This document shows, one piece after another, positions 6,025 to 7,289 of a stretch of 7,289 bases of DNA (its first letter is position 1; every line of letters starts with the position of its first letter). The notes under the pieces are model-generated. The model did not search any database. It saw nothing but the letters and a program-made list of their open reading frames with translations, and had not been told where the DNA came from. Source of the DNA: JBLHGU01 sp047615875 (GTDB taxonomy: Bacteria > Pseudomonadota > Gammaproteobacteria > Arenicellales > CAJQKF01). A program made the translations under genes and the position numbers. The stretch is taken from assembly GCA_047615875.1 (NCBI GenBank), contig JBLHGU010000254.1, positions 1-7,289 of the forward strand, written 5' to 3'.

Positions 6025-6740
6025 AGGCACCGAGTAAAATAATGCTGGCTATTCGTTCTGCGGTATTTTTTCTGGGTATGGTTGTTACCGTGGTGTTGTA
6101 TACACCCATAGCCATTGCCGCCTGGCCCATGCATCACGCCAGGCGTTATGTCGTCATTGGAGGCTGGGCACGATTCATAGTGTGGTGGTTAAAGGTAACC
6201 TGTAATCTGACCCATCGGGTGTCCGGCATGGATGATTTGCCCGACTCTCCACACGTAATGTTATCCAAACATCAGTCCGCCTGGGAGACCATTGTCTTTC
6301 AAACCATCTTTCCATCTCAGGCCTGGGTGCTAAAGAAGGAGTTGCTAAAAGTACCCTTCTTTGGCTGGGGATTGGCCGCAAGTCATCCTATTGCAATTGA
6401 TCGTTCCCGTGGCATTAAGGCGCTGGATGGCATAGTTAAGCAGGGTATTGTGAGTCTTAAAGAAGGCCGTTCGGTGCTGGTATTTCCTGAAGGTCATCGC
6501 ATGGATCCGGGTGAGTCAGGCAAATTCAACCCGGGTGGGGCGATGCTGGCGGTCCGTGCCGGTGTGCAGGTTGTTCCTGTTGCACATAACGCCGGCCTGT
6601 TCTGGCGTCGGCGTGGTTTTCTAAAATATCCCGGCGTTATTGACCTAAGAGTGGGACCACCAATTGATACGGCAGGTAAAAAAGCCCGACAAATCAATGA
6701 AGAGGCTCGTCAGTGGATTGAGGGCGCGTTTGATGCCTGA
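6021..6740 (+). CDS. PlsC-family 1-acyl-sn-glycerol-3-phosphate acyltransferase
   Basis: This 239-residue membrane enzyme should move an acyl group onto a lysolipid, most likely lysophosphatidic acid (making phosphatidic acid) or, in some relatives (OlsA), lyso-ornithine lipid. The N-terminus is a hydrophobic segment (about residues 9-35), followed by a second one near 44-60. Motif I is KHQSAWET with catalytic H84; the usual Asp four residues on is Glu here (H84-x4-E89), a form I recall from the Pseudomonas PA0005/LptA-OlsA group. Later come the HPIAIDRS segment (122-129), VFPEGHR (154-160, motif III, His where most have Thr) and VVPVAHN (motif IV region). Its ATG overlaps the gmhB stop by ATGA and no strong Shine-Dalgarno sequence is seen. 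Neighbouring gmhB ties it to envelope synthesis. The precise acceptor cannot be told from sequence. Confidence 0.88.
   Translation: MKAPSKIMLAIRSAVFFLGMVVTVVLYTPIAIAAWPMHHARRYVVIGGWARFIVWWLKVTCNLTHRVSGMDDLPDSPHVMLSKHQSAWETIVFQTIFPSQAWVLKKELLKVPFFGWGLAASHPIAIDRSRGIKALDGIVKQGIVSLKEGRSVLVFPEGHRMDPGESGKFNPGGAMLAVRAGVQVVPVAHNAGLFWRRRGFLKYPGVIDLRVGPPIDTAGKKARQINEEARQWIEGAFDA
6720..6724 (+). promoter_or_regulatory. Ribosome binding site of the DUF2288 gene
   Basis: GAGGG ends 8 bases before ATG 6733, inside the end of the acyltransferase gene. It supports 6733 rather than an earlier in-frame ATG at 6664, which would overlap the acyltransferase by 77 bases. Confidence 0.6.
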
Positions 6741-7059
6741 GGAAATAGAACGGCCGGATCTTGAATTGCCGGAACTTGATAGCCAGACCCGATTGAATCT
6801 GGAAACTGCCCGAATACCATGGACCGAATTACAACGATTTTTCGCTCGTGGTGTGGTGATTATTGTAGACGCAGATCTGGATCTTGTCGAAACTGCCGCC
6901 AGGTGTGTTGAAAATGACAGCCAGACTATTCAGCAGCTGTTAGAAAAGGGTGGGGTACGTCAGGCAGAAATAGAAGATGCCAGACGCTGGAATGAATCTC
7001 AGTCCGAACTGTGGGCGGTGGTCGTCGCTCCATGGGTGTTGGTACAGGAGGGCAAGTGA
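6733..7059 (+). CDS. DUF2288 family protein
   Basis: The product is 108 residues from ATG 6733. It contains RLNLETARIPWTELQRFFAR, an VIIVDADLDLVETA strand-helix, and a conserved-looking end, ELWAVVVAPWVLVQE. These are the hallmarks of the DUF2288 family as I remember it (TARIPWKELQRFFAQG ... LWAVVVAPWVLVQ), a group of small cytoplasmic gammaproteobacterial and other proteobacterial proteins with no function known to me. There is no signal peptide or membrane segment. The first 16 residues are acidic and variable-looking. It overlaps the acyltransferase stop by 8 bases and the downstream transporter by GTGA, so it is part of the same transcriptional run. Confidence 0.85.
   Translation: MPEEIERPDLELPELDSQTRLNLETARIPWTELQRFFARGVVIIVDADLDLVETAARCVENDSQTIQQLLEKGGVRQAEIEDARRWNESQSELWAVVVAPWVLVQEGK
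7046..7052 (+). promoter_or_regulatory. Strong ribosome binding site of the MFS transporter gene
   Basis: AGGAGGG lies three bases ahead of GTG 7056, within the end of the DUF2288 gene. It is the strongest Shine-Dalgarno match in the window and supports the GTG start. Confidence 0.7.
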
Positions 7060-7289
7060 CAAAACCGGCAGCCTATATCCTGCCCGTTATTATTTTTGCC
7101 CAATTCACTGGCACATCGCTCTGGTTTGCTGGCAATGCTGTAATCAATGATTTACAAATTCTCTGGCTGTTACCGGACAGTAGTCTCAGTTATATAACTT
7201 CTGCGGTTCAACTGGGTTTCATCAGTGGCACGCTGATTTTTGCCTACCTGAGCATTGCCGATAGATTTTCCCCTCGTGTGGTTTTTCTT
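7056..7289 (+). CDS. MFS transporter, N-terminal part (cut by window edge)
   Basis: Seventy-eight codons are present, starting at GTG 7056, and the frame is still open at the right edge. A first membrane helix covers about residues 7-30 (ILPVIIFAQFTGTSLWFAGN), and a second about 46-66 (ITSAVQLGFISGTLIFAYLS). ADRFSPR (68-74) follows directly and matches the D-R-x-x-x-R core of MFS motif A in the loop between helices 2 and 3. The TSLWFAGNA and SAVQLGF segments recall a group of MFS permeases of unknown substrate in Proteobacteria. The stop of the DUF2288 gene overlaps its start (GTGA). Substrate and direction of transport cannot be judged from this part. Confidence 0.8.
   Translation, partial: MTKPAAYILPVIIFAQFTGTSLWFAGNAVINDLQILWLLPDSSLSYITSAVQLGFISGTLIFAYLSIADRFSPRVVFL

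Noticed and set aside
5720..6137. Minus-strand ORFs of 136 and 70 codons across gmhB and the acyltransferase
   Set aside because: Both plus-strand genes keep all their family motifs here; the minus translations look like no protein I recognise and cross a gene junction.
6664..6732. Earlier in-frame ATG for the DUF2288 gene
   Set aside because: It lies deep inside the acyltransferase gene; ATG 6733 has GAGGG at proper spacing and starts next to the conserved domain.

Overview
The window looks like chromosomal DNA of a gammaproteobacterium. The evidence is the bacterial two-subunit glycyl-tRNA synthetase (glyQ, glyS) followed by gmhB and a PlsC-type acyltransferase, an order I recall from Pseudomonas and relatives, together with DUF3301- and DUF2288-type small proteins. 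I cannot name the genus; a marine Cellvibrionales-like lineage is only a guess.

The window has three zones. (1) Bases 1 to about 890 are a scar-like mosaic. It holds a very AT-rich minus-strand gene running off the left edge (possibly a glycosyltransferase-92-like protein), two tandem copies of an insertion-sequence-end-like motif, the last 43 codons of an IS3-type transposase on the minus strand, and, abutting it, an internal piece of a UraA-type nucleobase permease on the plus strand that has lost both ends. (2) Bases 891-2004 carry two overlapping plus-strand genes: a small single-pass membrane protein (DUF3301-like) and a secreted helical-repeat protein with a clear signal peptide. (3) Bases 2005-7289 carry a short leader with a TATAAT box and a hairpin, then seven genes with no intergenic space: glyQ, glyS, a MazG-like pyrophosphohydrolase, gmhB, a lysophosphatidate/ornithine-lipid-type acyltransferase, a DUF2288 protein and the start of an MFS transporter.

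Functionally, the third zone combines glycine charging (GlyQS) with envelope building (GmhB for heptose supply to LPS, the acyltransferase for membrane lipids) and nucleotide clean-up (MazG-like). Every junction overlaps by 1 to 8 bases, which suggests one transcript with translational coupling. All plus-strand genes except the permease remnant look intact, apart from the transporter cut by the right edge. I saw no tRNA, rRNA, CRISPR array, convincing terminator or defence cassette, and no clearly new biological system. The points most worth a second look are the decayed left boundary, the odd glyQ start and leader, and the MazG-like gene set inside the glyS-gmhB pair.
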